A DNA stretch of 64,000 bases from Rhododendron vialii (taxonomy: Eukaryota; Streptophyta; Magnoliopsida; Ericales; Ericaceae), in NCBI RefSeq assembly GCF_030253575.1, contig NC_080560.1, forward strand, positions 9,978,501 to 10,042,500, written 5' to 3'. Positions 11,610 to 22,974 of the stretch are shown here, piece after piece (position 1 is the first letter of the stretch; each line of letters begins with the position of its first letter). A model generated the notes under the pieces. It saw nothing but the letters and a program-made list of their open reading frames with translations. It did not search any database and was not told where the DNA came from. The position numbers and the translations under genes were made by a program.

Positions 11610-12151
11610 CTTAGTTGCAGGAACTTTCAACTATGCCCACGTTTCTTCGACGGAAACGCGTTTTCGCGTTCCCGTCGAAGGAAACTCCAAGAAACCCGTC
11701 CCAATGACGACGGGAACTCGTTCCTTACCTATACGGGAACTTACACCCAAAAAACGGTTGAGAGACTTACGATTCAAGTTGCAATTGGTACCTTTAAAGT
11801 TGTTTTGATCTTGTTAGTGAGCACATCTGATATTAACCTTCTAGAGTCATATTAATGCCCTTAACTTTTACGCCTACTTAATATGCACAAGAGCTCTATT
11901 ATGTAATCATGTGCTACAATAAAAATGTTGAAATATAACTAGAAACTTATAATTTTAATAGTAATATTTTATGTGGTAGAATAATATTTTTATATTGACA
12001 TTTAACAATATAAAATTCCAAAATATATTTATAATTTTAATAATTTTTCCTAACCGCTCCCAATGGCGCTCCCACACTTCTGTGATCATCCGCTCCCCCG
12101 TCCCCGCCCCCGCTTCCACTCCCGTCCCCGCTCCCGCTTGGTGTAACTAAG
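11610..12151. mobile_element. hAT-like MITE, second copy of the family
   Basis: A 542-bp element starts CTTAGTTGCAGG and ends GTGTAACTAAG. It is flanked by GGTCAGCT (11602-11609) and GATCAGCT (12152-12159). The empty site is preserved near 35090 in unit C (TGTCAGCTCAAC). The right part is strikingly GC-rich (repeated CCCCGCTCC-like words), while the middle is AT-rich. It is non-autonomous, and its short open frames are not credible genes. Confidence 0.8.
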
Positions 12152-12685
12152 GATCAGCTCAACTTTATGCTCTTTACGACCAAGTTTCTAATAACGTATT
12201 AGTACTATTTGGACAACTGTAAACACATCTCTCTTTTGGCGCTGGAGAACCACATCATAAAAACGAGATCAAGAATGTGAAGAATGAGTTGACATATCCT
12301 CTCTAGAAATTAAACGAAGGAATGATACTTTAGTTACTGTATTATAGTTGAAACAGAACTCCCAATCATGCGTAAAGCCACATTAGTGTATGCTCCAGTA
12401 CACAGTCATCGACCACTTCAATAACATCTAAAGGCTAGCTTAAAAGAGAATGGAAACATCAAAGACCATTAAACATCGAATACATCAAAAGAGGGAAGGT
12501 TCGTTGTGATTACCCAGTGACAAAATATGCTACAGAGTATATGAGAATCCATCATACGCAGTGATGACAAAAGATATAGAGCTGAACAAGCATCTTTTAC
12601 AGCTAGAGACAAAGAAATACATAAATATCCACTGTTGGATCCACATGAAAAGACAATGGCATAGGTTCAACATTGTAAGACATTA

Positions 12686-13870
12686 TCAAACGGGTGATAG
12701 ACTTTCGATGAATTGAACTGAATATTTGTTAATTTTCCTTGGTGCGTAGTGTGCAATCTCACCTGGGCACAACTCACAAATCACCTTCATTGTCCTGCAC
12801 TCAAGATTACAGGAAATGACTATGCCTCGGTTGTAGAACACCACTGCGAGATCATTTTCCTTTTTTCCTTTCACAATGCTTATCACATAAATTAAGCAAC
12901 TACTTTTATTCGGCAATACTAAGGACGTTAGATCTACCCGGTCCTTGACAATCCAGTGGAAGTCATCTCTGTCCATCTCAAGAATGCTAAATACCGTAGC
13001 ATCACGAGAAGGACGTTGAATAAGAAGCAAACGACCACCACATTCTCCAAAATAAAGGATATTTTTGACATTTTTTGAAAGATTAGGGTCTGTGGGCACT
13101 CGAGTTACTGTCAGCTCCTCTGAATCCACGTCCAGTCGAGAGTAGACATGCTCGTGCCTCGAGCAATTCCCTCTCCAATGCTCGCAAGTCATCCAAATAA
13201 TTGCTCCATTCAAAATGGCACTCCGTAAGTGTGTATAGCCAATTGATGGTTAGAGACTCAAGTTCTTCCAAGATGCACATTCGGAAGTGTATATAGCCAA
13301 TTCCGAAGCATTGACACCATCGCAACTACTAACTTACACAACCTTGTAATATGGTGATTTAATAGGATCGAAAATCAAGTAAGGACGATAATCAGAATAC
13401 CCTCTAGGTAAAATGCCACTAGGTTTGGGAAGTTGAATGAACTTTTGGGTGGTTAAGTTACAAACAATATAACTCCCATCTCTATCGCAAAACAAAATTA
13501 AGCCATTGGAAGAGATACTTGCACTTGTTTGAGATCTTGGTAAAACACCGTCGAGAAAGGAGAAAGTCGGGAGACTAGTGCGGCGGTGGCCTGCGACGGA
13601 TACAGGAAAAAATTGGTCATTTAAGGGTTTTGTACACACCGGAGACCAGTGGAGTGGGGTTACGGCGGGTGTGGTTGATAGCAAAGTTGGAGTCGGAGAT
13701 GAGAGAGAGCCAGTGCTTGGATACACACTGGAATTTGATGAGCAGCTTAGCAGGCACTCGTAAAAGTATCTCAGTTAGCAGATCTACGTCGCTCGCGATG
13801 ATTTCCGCCGCCGGCGAGGGTGATGTGAGAAGTGGCGGGGTTGCTTCTACTACTGGTCAATGCTAGTATC
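12686..13870 (-). pseudogene. Family-1 F-box pseudogene (two stops, two frameshifts)
   Basis: It is closely similar to the intact gene at 21683-22870 but broken in four places. Reading 5' to 3' on the minus strand, a frame change near 13810 separates the leader from the F-box (VDLLTEILLRVPAKLLI). A 23-bp deletion near 13632 shifts the frame downstream of the F-box. Two TAA codons at 13334-13336 and 13250-13252 then interrupt the same frame, after YKVV and after WKNLSL. Beyond them the FBA part is intact (GAIIWMTC, YFGECGGRLLLI) and the end is ESLSPV. A truncated peptide at most is expected. Confidence 0.88.
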
Positions 13871-14589
13871 TTTTTAGAATTTAGACATTTCTGATTGTGG
13901 ATGAAAACCCACGAGAGGACGAGGAGAGTATTTGTATTTGTAACTACCAATAAATGGTCAATTTGAGAGAATTTTTGGGATTGTTCCATTTGCAATTGGA
14001 GTGCATCCAAGTCCCACCGATTAAAGGAGCATTTCCCTTTGCAGTTTGGATTTGAAGGGAGGTATTTAAAAATAATGAGTATTAGAGAGATCATGTCAAG
14101 GAATTTTGAGACCGTCAAACAAACAAGGTCCCGTTTTTACTCTCACTCAGCTCAGACTGGATCCATACTAATGGTACAAACCACTCATATTTTAGATTTT
14201 ATCGAGAATATTGATCATGCCAAAAATCAAATTGATTGAATATTGTTTAATATAATTTCAAAACACATGTCGTAGAGCACAACAATATTACAACATCAAA
14301 CCAGAATCCATTTAAGTTATTTAACCCATATATCTCATGACAAATGTATTTCAATATTATATCAACAAATATCCGATCATCGGATATCCAAAATTATATC
14401 ACAATATCCGAAAATTTCGAGCAACTTTATAATGTGTACAGTTTGGATCCCAAAAACGGGGCAACTTGTCATTGGAGAGCATCCTTTTATCTACTCATGC
14501 ATTTTCATTTTTAACCAATAAGTAAAATAAATTAGAGGTAATTCTTGTAATGCAGAGGACTAACAAGATTGCATATAGATTTATAATAA

Positions 14590-14745
14590 GAAAAATGATT
14601 TTGGCACTTCATTTTTTTAAATCATTTTTTTATGATGACACTTTAAAATTTATCTTTTAGTTTGCCTTGCTATGTATAATTTTTACACTAACAGAAAAAT
14701 TTTGAAGTGTCATTAAAAAGTGGAGTTCTAAAATTATTTGCCTTG
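14590..14745. mobile_element. Small MITE present in unit A, absent in unit B
   Basis: A 156-bp inverted-repeat element lies between two TAATAA words (14584-14589 and 14746-14751). The left arm AAATGATTTTGGCACTTC pairs with the right arm GGAGTTCTAAAATTATTT, and inner TGACACTTTAAAATTT pairs with AAATTTTGAAGTGTCA-like sequence. The paralogous site at about 23628-23640 reads TTATAATAATCATAATTG without it. The superfamily is uncertain. Confidence 0.65.
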
Positions 14746-15835
14746 TAATAATCATGATTGTAGTCACTTATAACTAAAAAATTATTCATTGTCCATGGGC
14801 AACTCCACATTATAGCCCAAACTTTTTCTTCACCACACATTTTGTGTGCTCTACACCAAAAAATGTGTAGACAAAGTGTGGTAAAGAAGAGTTTAAAACA
14901 CCACCATGTAAGATACTTTACTCCTTTTAAAAAGTAGAGAGTAGAGATCCTTAACTAGGGAGGCAGTAGTTTTTAGTGTCCAATTTTTTTGTTCAGTTTT
15001 GGCATTTGTGGGCCTGTCTCAAGCTCACAACAATAATCAAAATCGTTCATTTTTTGAGCTCGTCGAGTTTGTTATTCACGCAAAAATTAGTTTGATCGAA
15101 CATCGGTAGATATGTGATCGAAACAGATATGTACAAGAAAAATGGGATGGACAACAACTCACAACATTCAATTCAGAAAAGGATGCAATTTTCCATTTTA
15201 ATTACCACTTTATGCCACCCACTTCTTCTTCCCGCTAATGAGAAATATTCAGTCTCACACTATGGCGAGAGCCAGCTGCGTTAACTTAGAACCATTTCAC
15301 ATATCCAACAACAGCATAGTAAATCAAAAGTATGCAGTATATGAGTTAACACATCCTCTCTCGCAATCAAAACAAATAATTATACTTGCGTAATTGTGCT
15401 TCGGTGTCATCACAATTCAAGCAACAAAAGCAATCACCGGGATGCTCTAGTTCAACAGCCAGCGGAAGACACCAATGGCTCTTGATCGGTTCATAACCAG
15501 GCTACTATAAAAGAGAATTTTCACATCAAATGATTATAGAAGCATCAGAGGCCAACAACCTAAAAAATACTTCACCTTGGGGACAATTAGAATGTAATTA
15601 CCGGGCAATGTACTGAAGAAAAAGGACTAATTAAGAGCACACGTCAGGTGTTTAGAGAATTCTAAACAGAAGCGTAGACTGTGATATCCTTATATGACAA
15701 GGAAAGACATCACAACAATATACTGTACGCCAATTGCCTATTTGCTAGGAAGCTACCCAATGTTTCGAACTAAGAAGCAGAATAAAAGGTCCATAAAAAC
15801 CAGTGTAAGAGGACATTACACAAACAGTTGCATAT

Positions 15836-15955
15836 GCTTTCAATAAACGGATATTCAGTTGGCTCCATATTGCAAAGAACATACAGTGCCCCACACTTCA
15901 GATTATAGGAAATAGCTTTCCCTGCAACTGTTATAAGTGTAAGTTCAAAACTAGC
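15836..15955 (-). pseudogene. C-terminal F-box remnant
   Basis: The minus strand encodes LITVAGKAISYNLKCGAL, then YVLCNMEPTEYPFIES. It resembles the last 40 residues of the family-1 protein at 2935-4116 (GRIIAYNL, DVLCNL, YPFVETLSPV). No upstream part of the gene remains. A diverged twin lies at 25376-25493. Confidence 0.6.
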
Positions 15956-16208
15956 TTCAAAGAGAATGTAAACATCAACCCAAAAGCTATAACTAATACA
16001 CCAGCAGAGGGAAGATAACATGTGATTACCATGTGACAAAAGAAGTCATAGGAGAATCCATCATACCTACTGATGACCAAAGATGGTATAGCAACGTAGC
16101 AAACAATCCTGATTATAATAACCTAATGTAATCAGAGACAACAAAACATTCACCCTTTGATCCATATATGACAAGGTTATGGCATTTCTTCAAAAAGTAA
16201 GGCATCAC

Positions 16209-17402
16209 TCAAACAGGGGATAGACTTTTGATGAATTGATAAGACCTTTCGTGAAGTTCTTTTGCAAGACCGAAATTTGAAATCTCACCAGGAGACAATT
16301 CGCAAAGAACCTTCATTGTCCTGTACTCAAGATTACAGGAATAGACTTTGCCCCGGTTGTAGAACACCACTTCGAGATCATTCTCGTTTGCTCCTCTCAC
16401 AACACTTATCACAGAAATTACACATCTACTTCTATTCGGCAATATTAAGGATGTTAGATCTACCCGGTACCTCACTATCCAGCGGAAGTCATCTCTGTCC
16501 ATCTCAAACACTTTGAATTCCATAGCATCATTTATAGGAAGTTGAATGAGAAGCAAACGGCCACCACATTCTCCAAAATAAATCACACATGTCGAGAGAT
16601 TAGGGTCTGGGGGCACTCGAGTTACTGTCAGCTTCTCTGTATCCACATCCAATTGATAGTAGATGTGCTCGCACCTCGAGCAACTCCTCCAAATAATTCC
16701 TCCATTCCAAATGACACCGCGTCTGAAGTTGTCAATTCGAGGTTCAAGACTCACGTTCTTCCAAGATGCAAATTCGGAAGTGTATATAGCCAATTGGGAA
16801 GCATTGAGGAGGTGAGAACTATTAACTAACACAACCTTGTAATGAGGTGATTTAGTAGGATCAAAAATCAAGTAAGGTTCTTCCATGCAAGAAAGATATC
16901 CAGATGAAGTGAAACTAGGTTTGGGAAGTGGTATGAACTTTTGTGTGGTCAGATTACAAACAATGTACGAGTAATTCGTATTTCCGTTGCGACACAAAAA
17001 TAAGCCATTGGAAGAGTGGCTTACCTTTGAATAATCTCCTGAAATAGCATCACGGAGAAAGGAGAGAGCCGGAAGACTACTAGTTCCGCGGCGGCCACCA
17101 AGAGAGAAAGGCGAAAACTGATCCTTTAGGATTAGGGATTTCGACCATTTGGCGCCCACGTATATGCCGGAGACGGGAGGAGTGGGGTTACGGCGGGTAT
17201 GGTTGATAGCAAAGTTGGAGTCGGAGATGAGAGAGAGCCAATGTTTGGACACACACTTGAATTTGATGAGCGACTTAGCGGGCACTCGTAAAAGTGTCTC
17301 AGTTACCAGATCTAAGTTGCTCCCAACGATTGCCACCGCCGGCGAGTATTTTTCCGGCGAATTTGGAGTTGATGTGAGAAATTGCTTCCTTCGTTTCGAC
17401 AT
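16209..17402 (-). CDS. F-box protein with F-box-associated domain, family 1
   Basis: Intact 397-aa single-exon frame, probably an SCF substrate receptor. Residues 1-27 form a basic, Ser/Pro-rich leader (start MSKRRKQ). The F-box is about 28-68 (LDLVTETLLRVPAKSLIKFK, CVSKHWLSLISD, NFAINHTRR). The FBA region runs from about 130: SSNGLFLC, YIVCNLTTQKFIPLPKP, YLIFDPTKSPHYKVVLV, LAIYTSEFASWKNVSL, IWNGGIIW, LDVDTEKLTVTRVP, YFGECGGRLLLIQLP, ending FIKSLSPV. The start aligns with the 22870 start of the sister gene. A hAT-like MITE sits 48 bp upstream of the ATG and must lie in or against the leader. A deleted copy of this gene is at 25606-26085. Confidence 0.9.
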   Translation of the reverse strand: MSKRRKQFLTSTPNSPEKYSPAVAIVGSNLDLVTETLLRVPAKSLIKFKCVSKHWLSLISDSNFAINHTRRNPTPPVSGIYVGAKWSKSLILKDQFSPFSLGGRRGTSSLPALSFLRDAISGDYSKVSHSSNGLFLCRNGNTNYSYIVCNLTTQKFIPLPKPSFTSSGYLSCMEEPYLIFDPTKSPHYKVVLVNSSHLLNASQLAIYTSEFASWKNVSLEPRIDNFRRGVIWNGGIIWRSCSRCEHIYYQLDVDTEKLTVTRVPPDPNLSTCVIYFGECGGRLLLIQLPINDAMEFKVFEMDRDDFRWIVRYRVDLTSLILPNRSRCVISVISVVRGANENDLEVVFYNRGKVYSCNLEYRTMKVLCELSPGEISNFGLAKELHERSYQFIKSLSPV

Positions 17403-17450
17403 TATCGCCGGTGCAAAATGCAGAAGTGGAATAGGGTTTCAATTTGTTTC

Positions 17451-17774
17451 GGGCGCCGCTATTCGCAGCCCTCTATTTACTCCCGTAGCCCACTAAATTT
17501 CGGTAAATGATTGTTGAAAATCATAAATAACATTTCGGTAAATTGCTGTTGAAAACAAGATTATATTTCGGTAACTATATGTCGAAAATATGTTCAACTT
17601 TCGGTAAACAACTGCCGAACATGCATTTTCGGTAAACATCTGTTGAAAAAAATATTATATTTCGGTAATTGGACGCTGAAAATATATCTCAATTTCGGTA
17701 ACTAGCTGTCGAGTATAATTGAAAATTTTTAACGGGCTATGGGAGTAAATAGAGGGCTGCGAATAGCAGCGCCC
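17451..17774. mobile_element. hAT-like MITE with internal repeats, next to F-box start
   Basis: A 324-bp element has 41-bp terminal inverted repeats differing at two positions (start GGGCGCCGCTATTCGC, end GCGAATAGCAGCGCCC). It is flanked on both sides by TTTGTTTC (17443-17450 and 17775-17782), an 8-bp duplication as in hAT. Between the ends are about seven diverged copies of a TTTCGGTAA...CTGTTGAAAA word spaced near 35-40 bp. It has no coding capacity. It lies 48 bp upstream of the ATG of the 16209-17402 gene. Confidence 0.85.
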
Positions 17775-17782
17775 TTTGTTTC

Positions 17783-18789
17783 TCAATGTAGAAAAGGGTA
17801 AATTTCACTGACCTCCCCTGGGGTTTCTGACACAAGCAATGACTTCCCCTGAGGTTTCTGAAATTTTACTTCCCTCTCTTACTTTTTCTGATATTGTTAA
17901 GATTCCCCATCGGTTAATTTCTCCTGAACGGCGTTAACTTTCTTCATAAATTGACTGACATACCCTTGCCCTTCAATCTCTATGCCTCCAAAGTCCAAAC
18001 ACGCTCTCTCGGTCATGCTTAAAACCCATGCATTTCTTCTCCTGTTCTTTTTGTCACTAGCTACCATATATTGTCATCTTTTTCTTCTTTTTCTCACTAG
18101 TAAAAACAGTAAACATTTGTATGGTTAAAAAAATGTGCTTACAAAAATTAAGTGCTTCAATTTTTCATTTAAATGGTCCATTATGCCTCTCCATAGTCAG
18201 CCATTGCCTAAGTGAGTTGGTATGTGAAATTACCCTCCTGCCCTCAAAACCAATGCGAAGATCTTTTTTTTTTTTTTTTTTATCCTAAAGGGTCATAATT
18301 AATTTTTGACTCTAGAGCTTTCATATGAGAGCCCTAAGAGAGTTGTAGAACAAAATGAAGAATAGATACTTAATTATGAGAACCCTAAAAACAAATATTA
18401 ATTATGACCCTTTAGAATAAAATGATCATAAAAATATGATCTAATATGATCTACGCACTGGTTCAAACGAATTGAAAATTGGAGCACTTAATTTTTTAGA
18501 CTGTTTATATATTAAAAAATATGGTTAAAAAATTAAGTGAAATGATAATTCCAAAACTGTTTTTGTTGATGCCAAAACTTTGATGCACAAATAGCTTTGT
18601 ACCATGTGCAGTGAGTCCATATGAGCCTAGCTTTTAGAAGCTCGGGCTCGGCTCGTTAAGCAAACGAGCTTAGAATTAGGCTCGAGCTCGTTCGTTTATA
18701 TGTCGAGTCAAGTTTGAAGAGATCATCTCAAGCCGAGTTACGAGCCGCTCGTGAGTGGCTCGGTTTGTTTGCAGCCCTACTTCCAAGTG
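17783..18789. other. Intergenic repeat-derived sequence
   Basis: No gene is recognised. Around 17806-17880 lie repeated CCTC/CCTGGGGTTTCTGA words, a common look of plant intergenic repeats. Around 18620-18760 is a GAGCTCG/CTCGAGC-rich stretch that also looks like a dispersed repeat. Confidence 0.4.
18245..18545. repeat. Inverted repeat sharing the GGTTCAAACG stem
   Basis: CATAATTAATTTTTGACTC with AGAGCCCTAAGAG on the left pairs loosely with the TTAATTATGACCCTTTAG region on the right. The right arm carries CACTGGTTCAAACGAATTG plus AAAATTGGAGC, and the left arm carries AACCAATGCGAAGATC. It belongs to the same stem family as 1800-1990 and 62707-63284. The ends are not resolved. Confidence 0.5.
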
Positions 18790-21670
18790 AGAACTAGTGA
18801 TTCCCTGTTTTCTTCTTGACCTAGTTCCACACTGCCATGCTTGTTTGATAGTTCATACACATTGCTTGAAAAGCTTGGTCTATTTTTTTTTGCGTAGGAA
18901 GGGATCAACGTACAAAGAATTCCCAAGGCAGCTAGCCACGAAGCTCAAACCCTCACCTGTCCACGAAGCTCAAAACACTGGATATATCTTGTTTTTTCAA
19001 ATGCCCCGCCAAAACCCATTTCTTAGGAGTAATGAGTTCTCCGTGATAACAAGGACCATTATCAAGGATATTCCATGGATTCTTCATTTTCAAATTTGAA
19101 ACATGGAGAACGCATTGTCTAATGTCATCCCTTCAGTGCATACATTCTTCCGCAAAGTGTCCCAGATGTAAAATAAGAAGGGCAATCTCTTAGTAAGGAA
19201 CGAAAAGAAAATTTGGTAAGTTCGATGACTAATCACTCGTGCGGCGGAGATTTAAGTGACAAGGGAAGCAAAATCTACAAAGGCACGCCCACCTCAAACA
19301 CCCAAAAGAGAAAGAATAAAATGCTTAATAAGCAGGATATATTTCACAAACTACCTAAGAAAATAAGACTTTTTTTTCTCTAGGAAATATGAAGATACAG
19401 AAAGAGATTGAAAAAGAAAGGTGAAACAATGAAAAAAGAAAAACAGCAAAGCAGTCATCACCCAACTTGGACATGGTCCGGATCCTTCACCTCCAAGTCC
19501 AGAACCTTCAATTAAACAAGGCAAAGGAAGCTCATCAGCTTTAAGGTATCCCGAGAAAGTGTTCCTCATAGCCCAAGAGACCATCTAATGAGCAAGGGAA
19601 TTGGCTTGTCTAGCGATACAAGACTTGTGGCACTAGCTAGTTTACAATACCAAAAAGTAAACAGTAGTGCAATGTAAACCAGGATCAGTGACTTGTTTCC
19701 AACCTCTCATAGATAAATCGATGATGCGTGGGTACTGTCCAAATGGAGAAAAACTATTCCTAATGGTCTTGGTTGCTACTACCATGATTACATAAAGCAG
19801 GAGTGAGGGCTCGTGGATTTGTGAACACCTTCTCAATCAAATCTCCCAGACGAAGAGGAAAAACTAATGCTTATTGATTTTATTAGGCAAAGAGAGTCAA
19901 GTGCAACAGCAGGTTCAGGATGTGGAAAGGACATAGAAAGAACAACAGAACACAGCCGAACTTATAGAACAATAGAACATTCAACTAATTGGGCTACAGG
20001 AGTTTGCTAAACTTTTGAACTGTTTATCTAAAACCACCAAACAGTCAAGTGAAACAAAATACCAAAGTACCCTAGGCCCTGAACCAAAAACAAAAAATGA
20101 CGTAAAAGCTGAAGATATTTTGAACCAAGGACTTGTAAACCTAGATTATGAAGCTAATACGTCCTGCAAGTTAAAGTGAACCAGGAGCGTTGACTTGTTT
20201 GAGAGCTCTTGCAGATGGATATTCACCGCGAGTATTTTGCAGTGGAAATATTAGGATATGACAGGTACCAAAGTTTCTGGATTCGCACATGCCAACATGG
20301 TAACTACCGAATTATATTTCCAAGAGACTTCAAAGAAAACTGTAGCCTTAGATTCAATACTTTGTCGTTTCTTCCCTGAACTGAACAACCACCCACAGAT
20401 GGGGTGATCTATTTTACTCCTGAGCAAAAAAAGAAAAGAAAAGTGTGCTGCCATGACTATGATGACCCACCGACATTTATGGACTACCAAAGCTTATAGG
20501 GTTTGAAATCCTCACGCATTTTTAAGCTTCTATGATGTTAGCAAGCAATTTGTAAAAAAGAGCCAACAGAGGTCGTGGAAGATCTACAAAAATGACAAAC
20601 TCTACCCATCATAGTTTCAGCAACAGTAGAACAAGTTCGAAGATTTAGTAGTCAGTAGTATTAACAAAAAACAGATTAGCTCTGACAACAGACAACAAGA
20701 AAAGTATTGCTTTCCAATTCTGCTATGCTAAGTGATGTTGTCCTTTTCAATCTACAAGGCATCTACTATTTATCAATTCATTTTGTCCTGTATGAAAGAT
20801 GGATGTGAAGAAGCCACGGGTCTTACTCCACACTATTTCACAAACCAAAAGCCACTTTTCCTGAGCCAATCGTTTCTAAATTCAATTCACAATCGGTTTG
20901 CAATTTCTCAAACCAACTTATAATCATTTCTCACAGAGATTATGGTTTATATCAAATCCCACAGCACGTATTTCTCAAATTGTCCTAGAGATGTCAAGGT
21001 AAATAACAAACTGAACAAAATAGAATGAAGAATAAAGAAAAGGAATCACAAACCACCACATAATAAGCATAACCCTATATAGCATCCCATCAGAGAGACA
21101 TGATTTAATCTTACAAACATGAACAACATCACAATGATGTCTTTTGAAAAAAAAAAGGCAACTTTATGCTTTTTATGTCCAAGTTTCTAATAACGTATTA
21201 GTACTATTTGAACAACTGTAAACACATCTCTCTATTGGCACTAGAGAACCACATCATGACAATGAGATCAAGAATGTGAAGGGAATGAGTTGACATATCC
21301 TCTCTAGTAATTAAACGAAGGAATGACACTTTAGGTACACTATTATAGTGGTTGAAACAGAACACCCAATCATGTGTAAAGCCACATTAGTGTATGCTCC
21401 AGTACAGAGTCATCGACCACTACAGTAACATCTAAGGGCTAGCTTAAAAGAGAATGGAAACATCAAAGACCATTAAACATCGAATACATCAACAGAGGGA
21501 GGTTCGTTGTTATTACCGAGTGACAAAAGATGTTATATGAGAATCCATCATACGCAGTGATGACAAAAGATATTAGAGCTGAACAAGCACCTTTTACAGC
21601 TAGAGACAAAAAAATAAAAAATATCCACCATTGCAGCCACATGAAAAGATAGTGGCAAAGGTTCAACATT
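18790..21670. repeat. Segmentally duplicated flank of unit B
   Basis: From 18790 the sequence matches 39568-40140 (block starting TTCCAAGTGAGAAC, with CACTGCCATGCTTGTTTG). From 19500 it matches unit A (9540 onward) and unit D (40717 onward). These copies precede the F-box genes in the same order, so the duplicated unit is several kilobases long. No gene is recognised inside it. Confidence 0.7.
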
Positions 21671-21682
21671 GTAAGACATCAC

Positions 21683-22870
21683 TTAAACAGGTGATAAACT
21701 TTCGATGAATTGAAGATAATTTTTGTCAAGTTCCCCTGGTGCGTAACTTGCAATCTCACCAGGGCACAACTCACAAATCACCTTCATTCTCCTGCACTCA
21801 AGATTACAGGAAATGACTTTGCCCCGGTTGCAGAACACCACTGCGATATCATTTTCCATTGTTCCTTTCACAATGCTTATCACTGAAATTACGCAACTAC
21901 TTCTATTCGGCAATATTAAGGACTTTAGATCTACCCGGTCCTTGACAATCCAGCGGAAGTCATCTCTGTCCATCTCAAGAATGCTAAATTCCGTAGCAGC
22001 ATGAGAAGGAAGTTGAATACGAAGCAAACGACCACCGCATTCTCCGAAATAAAGCATATGTTTCGAAAGACTAGGGTCTGAAGGCACTCGAGTTACTGTC
22101 AGCTTCTCTGTATCCACGTCCAGTCGAGAGTAGGTGTGCTCGTGCCTCGAGCAATTCCCCCTCCAATCCTTGCATCTCATCCAAATAATTGCTCCATTCC
22201 AAATGGCACTATATATGGAGGTCTCAATTGATGGTGAGAGACTCGAGTTCTTCCAAGACGCACATTCGGAAGTGTAAATAGCCAATTGGGAAGCATTAAA
22301 ATGACTAGAACTATTGACCAACACAACCTTGTAACATGGTGATTTCGTAGGATCGAAAATCAAGTAGGGAAGATAATGAGAATACCCTCCAGGTAAAATG
22401 CCACTAGGTTTGGGAAGTTGTATGAACTTTTGGGTGGTTAAATTACAAACAATATAACTCATATCTCTATCGCAAAACAACATTAAGCCATTGGAAGAGA
22501 TACTTGCACTTGTTTGAGATCTTGGTAAAACACCGTCGAGAAAGGAGAGAGTGGGGAGACTAGTGCGGTGGTGGCCGGAGACGGAGACTGGTAAAACATG
22601 GTCATTTAAGGGTTCTGTAAGGCGCCAAACGGAGTGTAAGTATATGCCGGAGACCAGTGGAGTGGGGTTGCGGCGGGTGTGGTTGATAGCAAAGTTGGAG
22701 TCGGAGATGAGAGAGAGCCAGTGCTTGGATACACACTTGGATTTCACGAGGGGTTTTACTGGCACCCGTAAAAGTATCTCAGTTAGTAGATCCACATTGC
22801 TCGCGATGATTTCTGCCGCCGGCGGATGTTGCGGGTTGTTTCTACTACTGGTCGATATCTTTTTCGACAT
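21683..22870 (-). CDS. F-box protein with F-box-associated domain, family 1
   Basis: Intact 395-aa frame, probably an SCF substrate receptor with unknown target. An in-frame ATG at 22972 would add 34 residues. I prefer 22870 (MSKKIS) because it aligns with the start of the 16209-17402 protein. The F-box is about residues 24-64 (VDLLTEILLRVPVKPLVK, CVSKHWLSLISDSNFA). The FBA part contains SSNGLMLFC, YIVCNLTTQKFIQLPKP, YLIFDPTKSPCYKVVLV, LAIYTSECASWKN, IWNGAIIWM, LDVDTEKLTVTRVP, YFGECGGRLLRIQLP and ends ESLSPV. Pseudogenes at 12686 and 43027 and the interrupted gene at 35616 are its close relatives. Confidence 0.9.
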   Translation of the reverse strand: MSKKISTSSRNNPQHPPAAEIIASNVDLLTEILLRVPVKPLVKSKCVSKHWLSLISDSNFAINHTRRNPTPLVSGIYLHSVWRLTEPLNDHVLPVSVSGHHRTSLPTLSFLDGVLPRSQTSASISSNGLMLFCDRDMSYIVCNLTTQKFIQLPKPSGILPGGYSHYLPYLIFDPTKSPCYKVVLVNSSSHFNASQLAIYTSECASWKNSSLSPSIETSIYSAIWNGAIIWMRCKDWRGNCSRHEHTYSRLDVDTEKLTVTRVPSDPSLSKHMLYFGECGGRLLRIQLPSHAATEFSILEMDRDDFRWIVKDRVDLKSLILPNRSSCVISVISIVKGTMENDIAVVFCNRGKVISCNLECRRMKVICELCPGEIASYAPGELDKNYLQFIESLSPV

Positions 22871-22974
22871 TTTCCGATTGTGGATGAAAACCCACAAGAG
22901 GATGAGGAGGGTATTTGTATCTGTAACTAAAATGGTTTCAATTTGAGAGATTTTGGGTGCAATTAAATCCAAGT

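Noticed and set aside
22551-22946. Plus-strand open frame of 131 codons
   Set aside because: It is the antisense shadow of the conserved F-box of 21683-22870. Equivalent shadows occur opposite other copies (17149-17496, 36421-36660, 56092-56433).
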